A DNA stretch of 9,435 nt from Armatimonadetes bacterium UBA5419 (GCA_002409445.1 DHNJ01000165.1:12410-21844), one strand, 5' to 3'. Positions 1 through 7,201 are shown, numbered from the stretch's first letter. The notes: generated by a model from the sequence alone, not told the origin. A program made the numbers and translations.

Positions 1-1
1 G

Positions 2-21
2 CGCCGGCGCCCTCGCCGGCG
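2..21. repeat. Perfect hairpin, 8-bp stem, 4-nt loop
   Basis: CGCCGGCG (2-9) is repeated at 14-21 with the loop CCCT. Because the 8-mer is its own reverse complement, the element is both a direct and an inverted repeat. It lies 3 nt from a second hairpin with a near-identical core, GGCGCC(C)TCGCC. It may be a REP-like or terminator-like element; there is no T-tract. Confidence 0.6.
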
Positions 22-24
22 GGC

Positions 25-43
25 CGTAGGCGCCTCGCCTACG
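25..43. repeat. Perfect hairpin, 8-bp stem, 3-nt loop
   Basis: CGTAGGCG (25-32), loop CCT, CGCCTACG (36-43). The centre, GGCGCCTCGCC, matches the centre of the preceding hairpin except for one C in the loop, so the two look like a tandem pair. No poly-T follows on either strand. Confidence 0.6.
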
Positions 44-111
44 ACATGCAGCGACGACTCGTGGCGCGGGGGACGTGGTGGGCGTATGTGTGCCGTGGCG
101 GTACGCTGGCT

Positions 112-129
112 GCGGACAAGAATGTCCGC
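112..129. repeat. Perfect hairpin GCGGACA/TGTCCGC, 7-bp stem, 4-nt loop
   Basis: GCGGACA (112-118), loop AGAA, TGTCCGC (123-129). Compact palindromes of this kind occur as dispersed repeats in some bacterial genomes, but whether this one recurs cannot be seen from a single copy. It lies about 105 nt upstream of the hflX start and has no T-run after it. Confidence 0.55.
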
Positions 130-234
130 GGTCCCAGTTAGGGTGGCCGAGGGCCCTACAAGTCCCCTAGGCGGCGGGCGGCGCTCCGTTCGCCCCCCTT
201 AGCACCCCCCGCCCCCGGCCCGATATTGGGTACA

Positions 235-1566
235 ATGGAGGGGAGAGTTACCCTGAACGACCGACCACAGCGCCCTGAACGACCGATTCCGACGCCTGAT
301 CCCGCGGCCCGCGAGCGTGCGGTGTTGGTGGGGTTGGACTTGCCCGACCTGCATGGTGGGCTGGCCGAGCGGCTGGAGGAGTTGGCGCTGCTGGCGGATA
401 CGGCGGGGTGTGACACGCTGGCGGCGGTGACCCAGGCGCGGGATAAGCCGGATACGCGGGCGTACCTGGGCAAGGGGAAGATCGAGGAGGTCGCCGCGCT
501 GGCCGAAGAGCTCGAAGCGACGATGATCATCGTCGATAGCGAGCTGACGCCGAGCCAGGCGCGCAACCTTGAAGAGGCGGTCAACCTCCGCGTGGTCGAC
601 CGCACGCAGTTGATCCTCGAGATTTTCTCGCGCCGCGCCAGCACCCGCCTCGCGCGCGACCAGGTCGAGCTGGCGCAGTTGCAGTACGAACTGCCGCGCT
701 TCCGCCGCATGTGGACGCACCTCAGCCGCATCGAGGGCGGGGCCCGCGGGGGCGGGAGCGGGACGGCGCGCGGGCCGGGTGAGCGGCAGCTCGAAGTCGA
801 CCGCCGGCGCGCGCGCGAGCGCATCCACCGCCTGCGCCAGCGGCTGCAGGAGTCCGAGGCGCAGAAGGCCGTGGCCAACGCCTCGCGCGGGTCCATCTTC
901 ACCGCCTCGCTCGTCGGCTACACCAACGTCGGCAAATCGACGCTGATGAACGCGCTGACCGGCACCGAGCTGTTGGCCGAGAACCGCCTGTTCGCCACGC
1001 TCGACGCGACCACCCGCCGGCTGACCGTCGACGGGCAGGAGCTGCTGCTGTCGGATACCGTCGGCTTCATCCGCGACCTGCCGCACGCGCTGGTGGCGAG
1101 CTTCCACGCGACTCTGGCCGAGGTGCGCGAGGCGGACCTGCTGTTGCACGTGGTCGATATCGCCAGCCCCGAGCTGGACGAGCAGATCGCCGCCGTGCGC
1201 GCCGTGCTGACCGAGATCGAGGCGCACGAGCAGCCGACGCTGATGGTCTTCAACAAGCTCGACGCGCTGGACCCCGGCCTCGACCCGGAGGGCATCGCCG
1301 CGCGACATGGCGGCGGGCTGCTGGTCAGCGCCCAGACGGGCGAGGGGCTCGATGCGTTGCGCGCGGAACTGGCCGGCCGGGCGCGCGCCGAGCACGGGCC
1401 GGTCGAGCTGCTGATCCCCTACAGCGACGCCCGCGCCGCGGCCCAGGCCGAGGCCCGCGGGCAGGTCCAGAGCCGCGAGTACGAGGACGGCGGCGTGCGG
1501 CTGGTCGTCGTGCTCCCGGCCGAGGATCGCGCGCGGCTGGCCGACTACGTGGTCCAGCCGGGATAG
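235..1566 (+). CDS. hflX: HflX-family ribosome-associated GTPase
   Basis: HflX binds and splits 50S/70S ribosomes under stress and hydrolyses GTP. Numbering from ATG 235 (443 aa; the E. coli protein is about 426), the N-terminal HflX domain covers roughly residues 25-190 and includes 'VDRTQLILEIFSRRA', 'QVELAQLQYELPR' and the glycine loop at 168-187. The GTPase domain follows: G1 GYTNVGKST (228-236), G3 DTVG (274-277, then FIRDLPH), G4 NKLD (340-343) and G5-like SAQTG (365-369). A short C-terminal domain ends 'RLADYVVQPG'. The glycine loop is longer than usual and reads GPGERQLE where the family normally has GPGETQLE. The start is uncertain: ATG 235 has no Shine-Dalgarno, an in-frame TTG lies at 226, and a GGAGGGGAG tract (237-245) precedes only a CTG at 253. 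The 3' end overlaps the convergent small membrane gene by 22 nt. The family assignment is very secure. Confidence 0.97.
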   Translation: MEGRVTLNDRPQRPERPIPTPDPAARERAVLVGLDLPDLHGGLAERLEELALLADTAGCDTLAAVTQARDKPDTRAYLGKGKIEEVAALAEELEATMIIVDSELTPSQARNLEEAVNLRVVDRTQLILEIFSRRASTRLARDQVELAQLQYELPRFRRMWTHLSRIEGGARGGGSGTARGPGERQLEVDRRRARERIHRLRQRLQESEAQKAVANASRGSIFTASLVGYTNVGKSTLMNALTGTELLAENRLFATLDATTRRLTVDGQELLLSDTVGFIRDLPHALVASFHATLAEVREADLLLHVVDIASPELDEQIAAVRAVLTEIEAHEQPTLMVFNKLDALDPGLDPEGIAARHGGGLLVSAQTGEGLDALRAELAGRARAEHGPVELLIPYSDARAAAQAEARGQVQSREYEDGGVRLVVVLPAEDRARLADYVVQPG

Positions 1567-1853
1567 CTGCGCCGGCGCAGGCGGATCGTCCGCCGCCAGC
1601 CGCGGACCAGCCCGATCAGCACCGGCCCCAGGCAGAGCCAGAGGATCACCGCGTCAACCTTCTGGTGCTGGTTGACCTTCTCCCACTCGCCCTGCACGCG
1701 CCAATAGAGGCTGAACCAGATCAGGAAGCCGAAGATCAGCAGGCCCACGACCCCCGGCCCCCAGCGGCAGATCTGCCACCAGCAGTAGCCCAGCCGGTAG
1801 CGGCCCGACGGCCGCGGGACGGGGCACTGCTCGTTGCTCGGGGCGGCGCTCAT
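1545..1853 (-). CDS. Small two-helix membrane protein of unknown function
   Basis: This 102-residue protein is not recognised. It has two hydrophobic segments, about residues 33-51 (GPGVVGLLIFGFLIWFSLYW region) and 67-83 (VDAVILWLCLGPVLIGLV), joined by a short polar loop (EWEKVNQHQK). The N-terminal tail (R14, R18, R20, R30) and the C-terminal tail (RGWRR, RLRRR) are both basic, so by the positive-inside rule both ends should face the cytoplasm. Tryptophan is frequent, and cysteines at 10, 24 and 29 precede helix 1. Its ATG shares a base with the stop codon of the upstream HAD gene (TGATG at 1855-1851) and there is no clear Shine-Dalgarno, which points to translation by reinitiation. It is the last gene of the operon, and its final codons overlap hflX tail-to-tail. 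The coupling and membrane topology make it likely real. Confidence 0.72.
   Translation of the reverse strand: MSAAPSNEQCPVPRPSGRYRLGYCWWQICRWGPGVVGLLIFGFLIWFSLYWRVQGEWEKVNQHQKVDAVILWLCLGPVLIGLVRGWRRTIRLRRRSYPGWTT
1567..1594. repeat. 14-nt perfect palindrome plus adjacent hairpin right after the hflX stop
   Basis: CTGCGCCGGCGCAG (1567-1580) is a perfect palindrome starting on the base after the hflX TAG. GGCGGA (1580-1585), loop TCG and TCCGCC (1589-1594) form a second stem. Both lie inside the C-terminal codons of the minus-strand membrane protein gene. They could mark the 3' end of hflX mRNA, but there is no T-tract, so a terminator role is only suggested. Confidence 0.4.
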
Positions 1854-2662
1854 CAGGCGTACCAGCCGCGCAGGCGGAACTCGTGGAGCAGCTCGTGGAT
1901 GCCGGTGCTGGCGACGCCCTCGGTGATCCAGCCGCCGTTGGCGCGGACCGCCGCCTTGACCTCGGCGTCGCCGTTGGCCATCGTCGCCGAGCGCAGGCCG
2001 TAGCGGCCATCGAGCATCGACAGGTCGTTGGCGCTATCGCCGAAGGCCAGGACCTGGTCGGGCCGCAGGCCGCGGGTCGCCGCCGCGTGGCGCAGGCAGC
2101 CGCCCTTGGTCGCCGTGGTCAGGACCACGTGCGCCAGGCTGCCGTTGCGGTGCGTCTCGGCCAGGGGCAGCTCGGCCGACAGCTCGGCGAGCACCAGCCG
2201 CGCGCGCTGGGCCTCCTCGGGGTTGCCCATGTTGACCTCGAGGCCATAGTCGCCCCACAGCCACCAGCGCTTGGGGTGCAGGCCGGCCGCCTCGAGCGAC
2301 AGCCGCCAGGAGGTCTGGCGCTCGGAGATCTGGTGGACCAGCTCGCGCATCTCGGCGCGGCGGGCCGTGTTCCACTCGAGGTCCGGTTCGAGCGCGTCCA
2401 GCCCGACCCAGTAGATGAAGGTCTCGCGGGTGCAGAAGAAGCTGGGGAACGGGTCGCCCCAGGGCAGCCCCTGGGCCTCGAGCTCGTCGCGCATCTCCCA
2501 CCAGTAGCGGCCGGAGGCCAGCCCGCAGAAGATGCCCTCCTCGCACAGTTCGGTCAGGATATCGATCGTCTCCGGCGGCACCTTCGGCCCACCGGGGTTG
2601 TGGTTCATCAGGGTCCAGTCGAAGTCCAGACCGATCAGGCCGATCTGGGGTTTGGGCGTCAT
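1853..2662 (-). CDS. HAD-superfamily (IIB/Cof-like) phosphatase
   Basis: A 269-residue cytoplasmic hydrolase predicted to remove phosphate from a small phosphorylated metabolite; the substrate is unknown. All four HAD motifs are visible. Motif I is DFDWT with nucleophile D13 and acid/base D15. Motif II is LASGR with S50. Motif III is K186 in TATKGG. Motif IV is GDSANDLSML with D209 and D213. The region between motifs II and III (about 80-180) fits a type IIB cap and is rich in tryptophan. Motif I has tryptophan where most Cof-type enzymes have glycine (DxDGT). The ATG lies in an ATGA overlap with the stop of the preceding 1133-residue gene, and a GGAGA Shine-Dalgarno sits 7 nt upstream inside that gene. 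The stop overlaps the next start as TGATG, so translation is probably coupled in both directions. The family call is firm; sugar-phosphate or polyol-phosphate substrates are plausible but unproven. Confidence 0.9.
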   Translation of the reverse strand: MTPKPQIGLIGLDFDWTLMNHNPGGPKVPPETIDILTELCEEGIFCGLASGRYWWEMRDELEAQGLPWGDPFPSFFCTRETFIYWVGLDALEPDLEWNTARRAEMRELVHQISERQTSWRLSLEAAGLHPKRWWLWGDYGLEVNMGNPEEAQRARLVLAELSAELPLAETHRNGSLAHVVLTTATKGGCLRHAAATRGLRPDQVLAFGDSANDLSMLDGRYGLRSATMANGDAEVKAAVRANGGWITEGVASTGIHELLHEFRLRGWYA

Positions 2663-5600
2663 CGTTGCGTCTCCGCGAGCAGATCGCCGACCGCCTGGCG
2701 CAGGCGGGCCGGGGCGTACGGGTCGGGCAGCCAGTCGCTGGTCCGCCAGCCGCCGGAGTTGGGGATCACCATCAGCGCGCGGATCTGCTCGAAGATCGGC
2801 TCGGCGCGCGCGGCCAGCGCCGGGTCGGCGGCCGCGGCGACCTGCAGCGCGTGCATCAGGTCGTAGTCCTCGACCCCGTCGCGCGCGTTCTCCAGGCGGA
2901 TCGTCGAGACCGGCCCGTCCAGCCCGACGCGGTCACCCGGGTAGGCCAGGTAGCCGTCGCCGTTGGGGTAGCGGATGTGGTAGCCCTCCGTGTCGGGCCC
3001 GTCCGACTGCGGGATCGACGAGTGCCAGCCGTACTCGAACGGGTTGTAGGTCCACCAGTCGAGGCCCCAGAACTCATACCCGCTGACGTTGTGGGCGAAG
3101 CAGTACCAGGGCAGCATCCGCTCGGTCGCCGCGTACGGCGTGTCGATCTCCATGTGCCCGTCGGTGGTGAACCACATCTTGTCGCCCGCGGCCTGCCGCG
3201 CGACCATCTCGTCGACCGGGAAGCTGCCGTGCTGGCCGACGCCCCAGTGGCTCAGCAGGCCGTCCCAGGCGGGGTTGTGCCGCCAGGTGCTCGAGTAGAT
3301 CGGCAGGTCGGGGGCGACCTCCTGGATCATCTCCATCACATCGCCGAGCCAGGCGGTGACCTCCGGCTGCTCGAAGAACGGCTCGTCGGAGAGGTACAGC
3401 GAGACGTACGGCGCCCAGCCGCGCGCCTTGCAGTGCTCCCAGATCTGCTGGACCGCCTGCTGGTAGCGGCTGCGCCACTCAGGCGAAGGGTACGTCGCGC
3501 CGAACTTGGGACCGGGCGGGAAGGCCCAGCCGCCGACGTAGAACAGTGACGGCAGGTAGGCGGCGCTCATGTTCAGCTGGTCGAAGCGCAGCTCGGCCTC
3601 GCGGTCGAAGGCGGTCAGGTCGAGGGTGACCTGGCCCGCGTCGTCGACCGACCACTCGGGGTTCGGCAGGCTGTCGAAGCTTATCCGCCGTTCCGCGGCG
3701 AACTCGAGCCAGCCCTGGTGGTCGCCGCCGGCGCGGTGGTCGTAGATGACCTGCAGCGTCGGCCGCGCGGGCTGCTGGAAGGGCCAGACGGTCAGCGTGA
3801 ACGGCAGCGTGACCGGCGCGCCGGCCGCCGGCGTGACGGTGACCGTGCCCGCGTAGTCGCCCGGTGTGGTGTCGAGCGGGACGTGGACCGTGGCCCAGAC
3901 CGGCTGGACCTGGTCGGCGGTCAGCTCGACCGGCCCATCGAGCGGCAGCAGGAAGTCGGGCCACCAGCCCTGCTGGCCGTCGGTCCGGCTGGTGCCGCGG
4001 GGCAGCGGCCGCTCGCCCGGCGCGGCGGTCAGGCGGAAGTAGCCACCCGGCTGATAGACCGGCACGTAGCCGACGCGTTCGACCCGCGGGCTGAAGCCCG
4101 GCAGGTCGACGCTGACCGTCGCCGGCCCCGCGACCTGGCTGCGGAGGCAGACCTGCAGCGTCTCGCGTTCGCCGCGCGAGGCCCAGATGTGGGCGGGGGC
4201 GGTGGGCTTGGGCAGGCTGTCGCGGAGGACCTTGATGATCGGGTCCTCGGTCCAGACCGCCAGCGGCGCGCCGGGCGTCGGCGGCGCCTCGAGCCGGCCG
4301 GGCCGGCCCTGGCTGGCGGGGCGCAGGACGACGTCGTCGTGCCAGACGCGCCCGGTCGAGTTCATCGTCAGGTGCAGCTCGATGTAGCGGGCGAACGCGG
4401 GCGGCCCGGTGAGCATGGACAGCGTCGTCCAGTCCTGGTCGCCGCTGATCGTCGGGCCGCTGCCGCCGCCGGCCTCGTCGCGCCAGACGCGGTCCTCGTC
4501 GAGATAGTGGATGTACAGCCGCGCGGGCGCCGACAGCTCGCTCGAGCGGGCGCGCGCGGCGTAGTAGTAGAGGCCGTCGGGGCTGGGCAGGTCGATCTGC
4601 TGGCGCCAGCCGACCCAGCGCGGCGGCGCGTCGGCGGGGACCTCGGTCAGCCCGGCCGTGCCGCCATCGACGCCTTCGCCCGGCGCACGCACGACGCGCA
4701 CGCCCTCGGCCTGCTCGCCCTCGGTGCCGCCGGCCCAGGCGTCGTCATCGGCCTCGAACCCCGCGTTGCCCGCCAGGTTGCCCGGCCCATCGACCAGCGC
4801 GCGCCAGTCGAGCGCGGGGAACGTGCCGCCCGCGGGCAGGCCGTAGAGCGGCACGCGCAGCAGGCCGTCGGTCGGCAGGTCGACGAGGAACAGGAGGTCG
4901 TCGCCGGTCAGCAGGCTGGGCAGCGGCGCGCCCGTCGCCGGGTCGACCGGGACGAACTGCGTGCCGGCCGGCAGCCGCGCCAGCAGGCCGCGCACGGGCA
5001 CCATGATCAGCTGGCCGCCGACCGCCGGGCCGCTGTTGACGATCTCGACAACGGTGCGGCAGATCGCCGCCGCCAGCGCGCCCCCGGGCCAGGCGCCGGG
5101 CCCGACGGCGGTCAGGCCGAGCCGCTCGACGGGGCCGGCGGTCGCACTCAGCGTGACCGTCGGCGGGTCGAGCTCCTCGACGCTCAGGTCGTCGTGCCAG
5201 GCGGTGCCGGTGCCGTAGAGGACGGTGCCGATGGTCATCGCGGTCGAGCCGGCGGGCGCGACGAACTCGTGGCTCACCTCGCGCCAGTCAAATGTGCCGC
5301 CCGCGTCGTAGGTGAAGACATTGTTCAGCGCGAGCGGCTCGCCGGTGGCACTGACGTGGACGAACCAGCCGACGCGGCCGGTGATGTTCTCGCCGCGGAT
5401 CCAGCCGCTCAGCCGATAGCGCACGCCGGGCCGCGCGGCGAGGTTGGTCTGCCGCGTGCCGACCCAGGTCGGCGCGGCGCCCGCGTCAACATCGATGCGC
5501 ATCGAGCGCTGGCCAGTGTGAGCCATCGCCGCGTCCCAGGTCTGGCGGTGCTGGCCGTCGCCCTGGCTGCTGCTCCAGCCGGTGGGCACGGTGTCGCCGG

Positions 5601-6060
5601 TCTCGAACGAGGCGTTGGACAGGCCGCCGGGCAGGCTGAGGCGGGCGGGCGGGGCGACGGCGCCGGGCTGGTCCCAGTAGACGACGAGCCGCTGGCTGCC
5701 GCCGGCGGGCACCGTGGCGGGGACGAACAGCTCGCTGCCGGCGACGACGGGGCCGCGCGGCTGCGTGCCGTCGGGCCCGCGCAGCTCGTAGAGCAGCTCG
5801 GTGCCGGCCTCGTCGGTCACGCGGATCGACTCGGCGGCGGCGCCGGTCAGCTGCAGGCGGCCGAGGCCGATGGCCACGGGCACCGGCTCGGCGACGGTCG
5901 GCTCGGTGCCATGGTTGGTCACGGTGATCACGGCCCGCGCTTGCCAGAGCCCCGGCTCGGCGGCCGACAGATCGCCGGCCCAGCGGACAGCGGGCTCCTG
6001 GGCGCCGACGCTGCCGGCGCAGCAGACCAAGAGGGACAGGGTCAGCCAAGTGCGGGCCAT
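2659..6060 (-). CDS. Secreted GH123/DUF4091-like multidomain glycoside hydrolase
   Basis: A 1133-residue exported protein. A signal peptide occupies residues 1-20 (hydrophobic core LTLSLLVCCAG, likely cut after VGA). Two copies of a two-domain unit follow, each a beta-sandwich then a carbohydrate-binding-like jelly roll starting N-A-(S/G)-F-E and ending WHDD: R42 to W288, and R335 to W573. A further sandwich (about 590-765) fits the GH123 N-terminal domain. The catalytic-barrel region (about 770-1090) has 'LYLSDEPFFEQPE', with D892-E893 matching the catalytic Asp-Glu pair of GH123 beta-N-acetylgalactosaminidases. It also has the C-terminal DUF4091 signature GPVSTIRLENARDGVEDYD near residues 1040-1060. 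GH123 uses substrate-assisted hydrolysis of GalNAc; the substrate here is not established. A GGAG Shine-Dalgarno lies 6 nt before the ATG. It is the second gene of the operon, 22 nt after the M42 peptidase gene, and overlaps the HAD gene. Family membership is strong; activity is inferred. Confidence 0.9.
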   Translation of the reverse strand: MARTWLTLSLLVCCAGSVGAQEPAVRWAGDLSAAEPGLWQARAVITVTNHGTEPTVAEPVPVAIGLGRLQLTGAAAESIRVTDEAGTELLYELRGPDGTQPRGPVVAGSELFVPATVPAGGSQRLVVYWDQPGAVAPPARLSLPGGLSNASFETGDTVPTGWSSSQGDGQHRQTWDAAMAHTGQRSMRIDVDAGAAPTWVGTRQTNLAARPGVRYRLSGWIRGENITGRVGWFVHVSATGEPLALNNVFTYDAGGTFDWREVSHEFVAPAGSTAMTIGTVLYGTGTAWHDDLSVEELDPPTVTLSATAGPVERLGLTAVGPGAWPGGALAAAICRTVVEIVNSGPAVGGQLIMVPVRGLLARLPAGTQFVPVDPATGAPLPSLLTGDDLLFLVDLPTDGLLRVPLYGLPAGGTFPALDWRALVDGPGNLAGNAGFEADDDAWAGGTEGEQAEGVRVVRAPGEGVDGGTAGLTEVPADAPPRWVGWRQQIDLPSPDGLYYYAARARSSELSAPARLYIHYLDEDRVWRDEAGGGSGPTISGDQDWTTLSMLTGPPAFARYIELHLTMNSTGRVWHDDVVLRPASQGRPGRLEAPPTPGAPLAVWTEDPIIKVLRDSLPKPTAPAHIWASRGERETLQVCLRSQVAGPATVSVDLPGFSPRVERVGYVPVYQPGGYFRLTAAPGERPLPRGTSRTDGQQGWWPDFLLPLDGPVELTADQVQPVWATVHVPLDTTPGDYAGTVTVTPAAGAPVTLPFTLTVWPFQQPARPTLQVIYDHRAGGDHQGWLEFAAERRISFDSLPNPEWSVDDAGQVTLDLTAFDREAELRFDQLNMSAAYLPSLFYVGGWAFPPGPKFGATYPSPEWRSRYQQAVQQIWEHCKARGWAPYVSLYLSDEPFFEQPEVTAWLGDVMEMIQEVAPDLPIYSSTWRHNPAWDGLLSHWGVGQHGSFPVDEMVARQAAGDKMWFTTDGHMEIDTPYAATERMLPWYCFAHNVSGYEFWGLDWWTYNPFEYGWHSSIPQSDGPDTEGYHIRYPNGDGYLAYPGDRVGLDGPVSTIRLENARDGVEDYDLMHALQVAAAADPALAARAEPIFEQIRALMVIPNSGGWRTSDWLPDPYAPARLRQAVGDLLAETQR

Positions 6061-6082
6061 GGTGATCTCCGTGGGGTTAGGG

Positions 6083-7147
6083 TCAGCGCGGGGTGAAGTC
6101 GACCTCCGGCGTGACCCGGCGGGTGAACGCGGCGAGGAGGCGGGCGCAGTGGTCCAGGTCCTCCATCGCGCAGACTTCGACCGGCGAGTGCATGTAGCGG
6201 TTGGGGATGCTGATCAGCCCGGTCGCCACGCCGCCGCGGCTCAGCTGCATCGCGTTGGCGTCGGTGCCGGTGCCGCGCGGCGCGGCCTGCACCTGGTAGG
6301 GGATGCCCTCGGCCTCGGCCGCCTCGACCATCAGGTCGTAGACGACGGGGTTGATGTTCGCGCCGCGGCTGATCACGGCGCCCTCGCCCAGCTTGATCGG
6401 CGAGGTCTGCCCGACGTTCATGTCCGGGTGGTCGGTGGCCCAGGTCACATCCGCGGCGACCGCGACGGTCGGGTTGACGCGATAGGCGCTGGTCGTCGCG
6501 CCGCGCAGGCCGATCTCCTCCTGCACCGTCGAAACCGACCAGACCCCACACTGCACGTTGTCCGCGTCCTCGGCCAGCAGGCGCAGCGCCTCCATGACCA
6601 CGTAGACGCCAACCTTGTCGTCCATCGCCGTCGCGGCGACCAGGCCGCCGCCCAGGTCGGTCGCGTGCAGGCGCCAGGTGATCGGGTCGCCGATGCGGAC
6701 CTTGGCCTTCACCTCGTCGGCCGGGTAGCCGGTGTCGATCCACATCTGGTGCAGGGCGGGAATCTTGTTCCGCTCGTCCGGCTCGAGCAGGTGGGTCGGC
6801 TTGCGCGCGCAGACGCCGGGGATCGGGCCGTCCTTGGTGTAGACGATGACCTCCTGGCCGAGCACGACTTGGTTGTCGTGGCCGCCGACACCGGAGAACC
6901 GCAGCAGGCCGGAGTCCTCGATATGCTGGACCAGGAAACCGATCTGGTCGCAGTGGCCGGCGAACTGAACGCGCGGCTCCCGGTCGCCATGCAGGGTCGC
7001 ATAGACGTTGCCGTGCAGATCCGTCTCGACCGCCTGGGCGAAGCCGCCGGCGTAGTCGCGGACAATCTGTTGGACCGGCTGTTCATAGCCGGACACGCTT
7101 GGGTTGGTCAGCAGTGCGTTGAGAAACGCTCGTGACTCGGGTCGCAT
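6083..7147 (-). CDS. M42-family metallo-aminopeptidase (TET-like)
   Basis: A 354-residue cytoplasmic dinuclear-metal aminopeptidase of the M42 family (FrvX/PhTET/glutamyl-aminopeptidase group). These form dodecameric tetrahedra that finish degrading short peptides; deblocking and endoglucanase labels for the family are historical. All expected residues are visible: H65 in AGHCDQIGF, bridging D176 in AMDDK, catalytic base E210 and ligand E211 in VQEEIGLRGA, D233 in VAADVTWATDHPD, and H320 in NRYMHSPVE. There is no signal peptide. Length matches the family. The start is supported by a purine-rich Shine-Dalgarno (GAGGAAGGGAAGG) ending 6 nt before the ATG. It heads the four-gene minus-strand operon and is divergent from the exported propeller-like gene. 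Pairing with a secreted glycosidase suggests peptide or glycopeptide use, but this is inference. Confidence 0.95.
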   Translation of the reverse strand: MRPESRAFLNALLTNPSVSGYEQPVQQIVRDYAGGFAQAVETDLHGNVYATLHGDREPRVQFAGHCDQIGFLVQHIEDSGLLRFSGVGGHDNQVVLGQEVIVYTKDGPIPGVCARKPTHLLEPDERNKIPALHQMWIDTGYPADEVKAKVRIGDPITWRLHATDLGGGLVAATAMDDKVGVYVVMEALRLLAEDADNVQCGVWSVSTVQEEIGLRGATTSAYRVNPTVAVAADVTWATDHPDMNVGQTSPIKLGEGAVISRGANINPVVYDLMVEAAEAEGIPYQVQAAPRGTGTDANAMQLSRGGVATGLISIPNRYMHSPVEVCAMEDLDHCARLLAAFTRRVTPEVDFTPR

Positions 7148-7172
7148 AGGTTACCTTCCCTTCCTCTGCCGC

Positions 7173-7201
7173 AGTATAGCCGATTCGGCCCGGGCGGGCA
7201 G
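7173..7201 (-). promoter_or_regulatory. Candidate promoter of the M42-led operon
   Basis: On the minus strand, TATACT (7178-7173) is a good -10 hexamer lying 25 nt before the ATG at 7147. At 17-bp spacing the -35 position (7201-7196) reads CTGCCC, only a weak match to TTGACA. The -10 stands out as the most AT-rich spot in this GC-rich intergenic region. The call rests mainly on the -10 and location. Confidence 0.35.

Larger units (their letters stand above)
1..234. other. Non-coding region upstream of hflX with several hairpins
   Basis: No convincing gene is visible here; the only frames crossing it are antisense extensions of hflX shadows. It holds three perfect short inverted repeats, listed separately, and weaker ones (TAGGG 139-143 with CCCTA 154-158; GGGCG 176-180 with CGCCC 191-195). 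None is followed by a T-run, so no canonical intrinsic terminator can be called. The promoter of hflX should lie here, but no convincing -35/-10 pair is visible. The left edge may also hold the 3' untranslated region of a gene outside the window. Confidence 0.7.

Noticed and set aside
199..1395. A 398-residue minus-strand open frame opposite hflX
   Set aside because: It is antisense to a fully recognisable GTPase, with skewed Gln/Arg/Ala composition.
2659..2662. A possible frameshift or gene fusion between the GH123-like and HAD genes
   Set aside because: The 4-nt ATGA overlap with a proper Shine-Dalgarno, and complete domains on both sides, indicate ordinary translational coupling.
1883..2866. 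A 327-residue plus-strand open frame
   Set aside because: Antisense to the HAD gene and the end of the GH123-like gene; no recognisable motifs.
3718..6096. A 792-residue plus-strand open frame
   Set aside because: It lies antisense to the GH123-like gene. Its product is a low-complexity mix of Arg, Ala, Gly, Val and Asp, with no motif, as expected from stop-poor antisense frames in GC-rich DNA.
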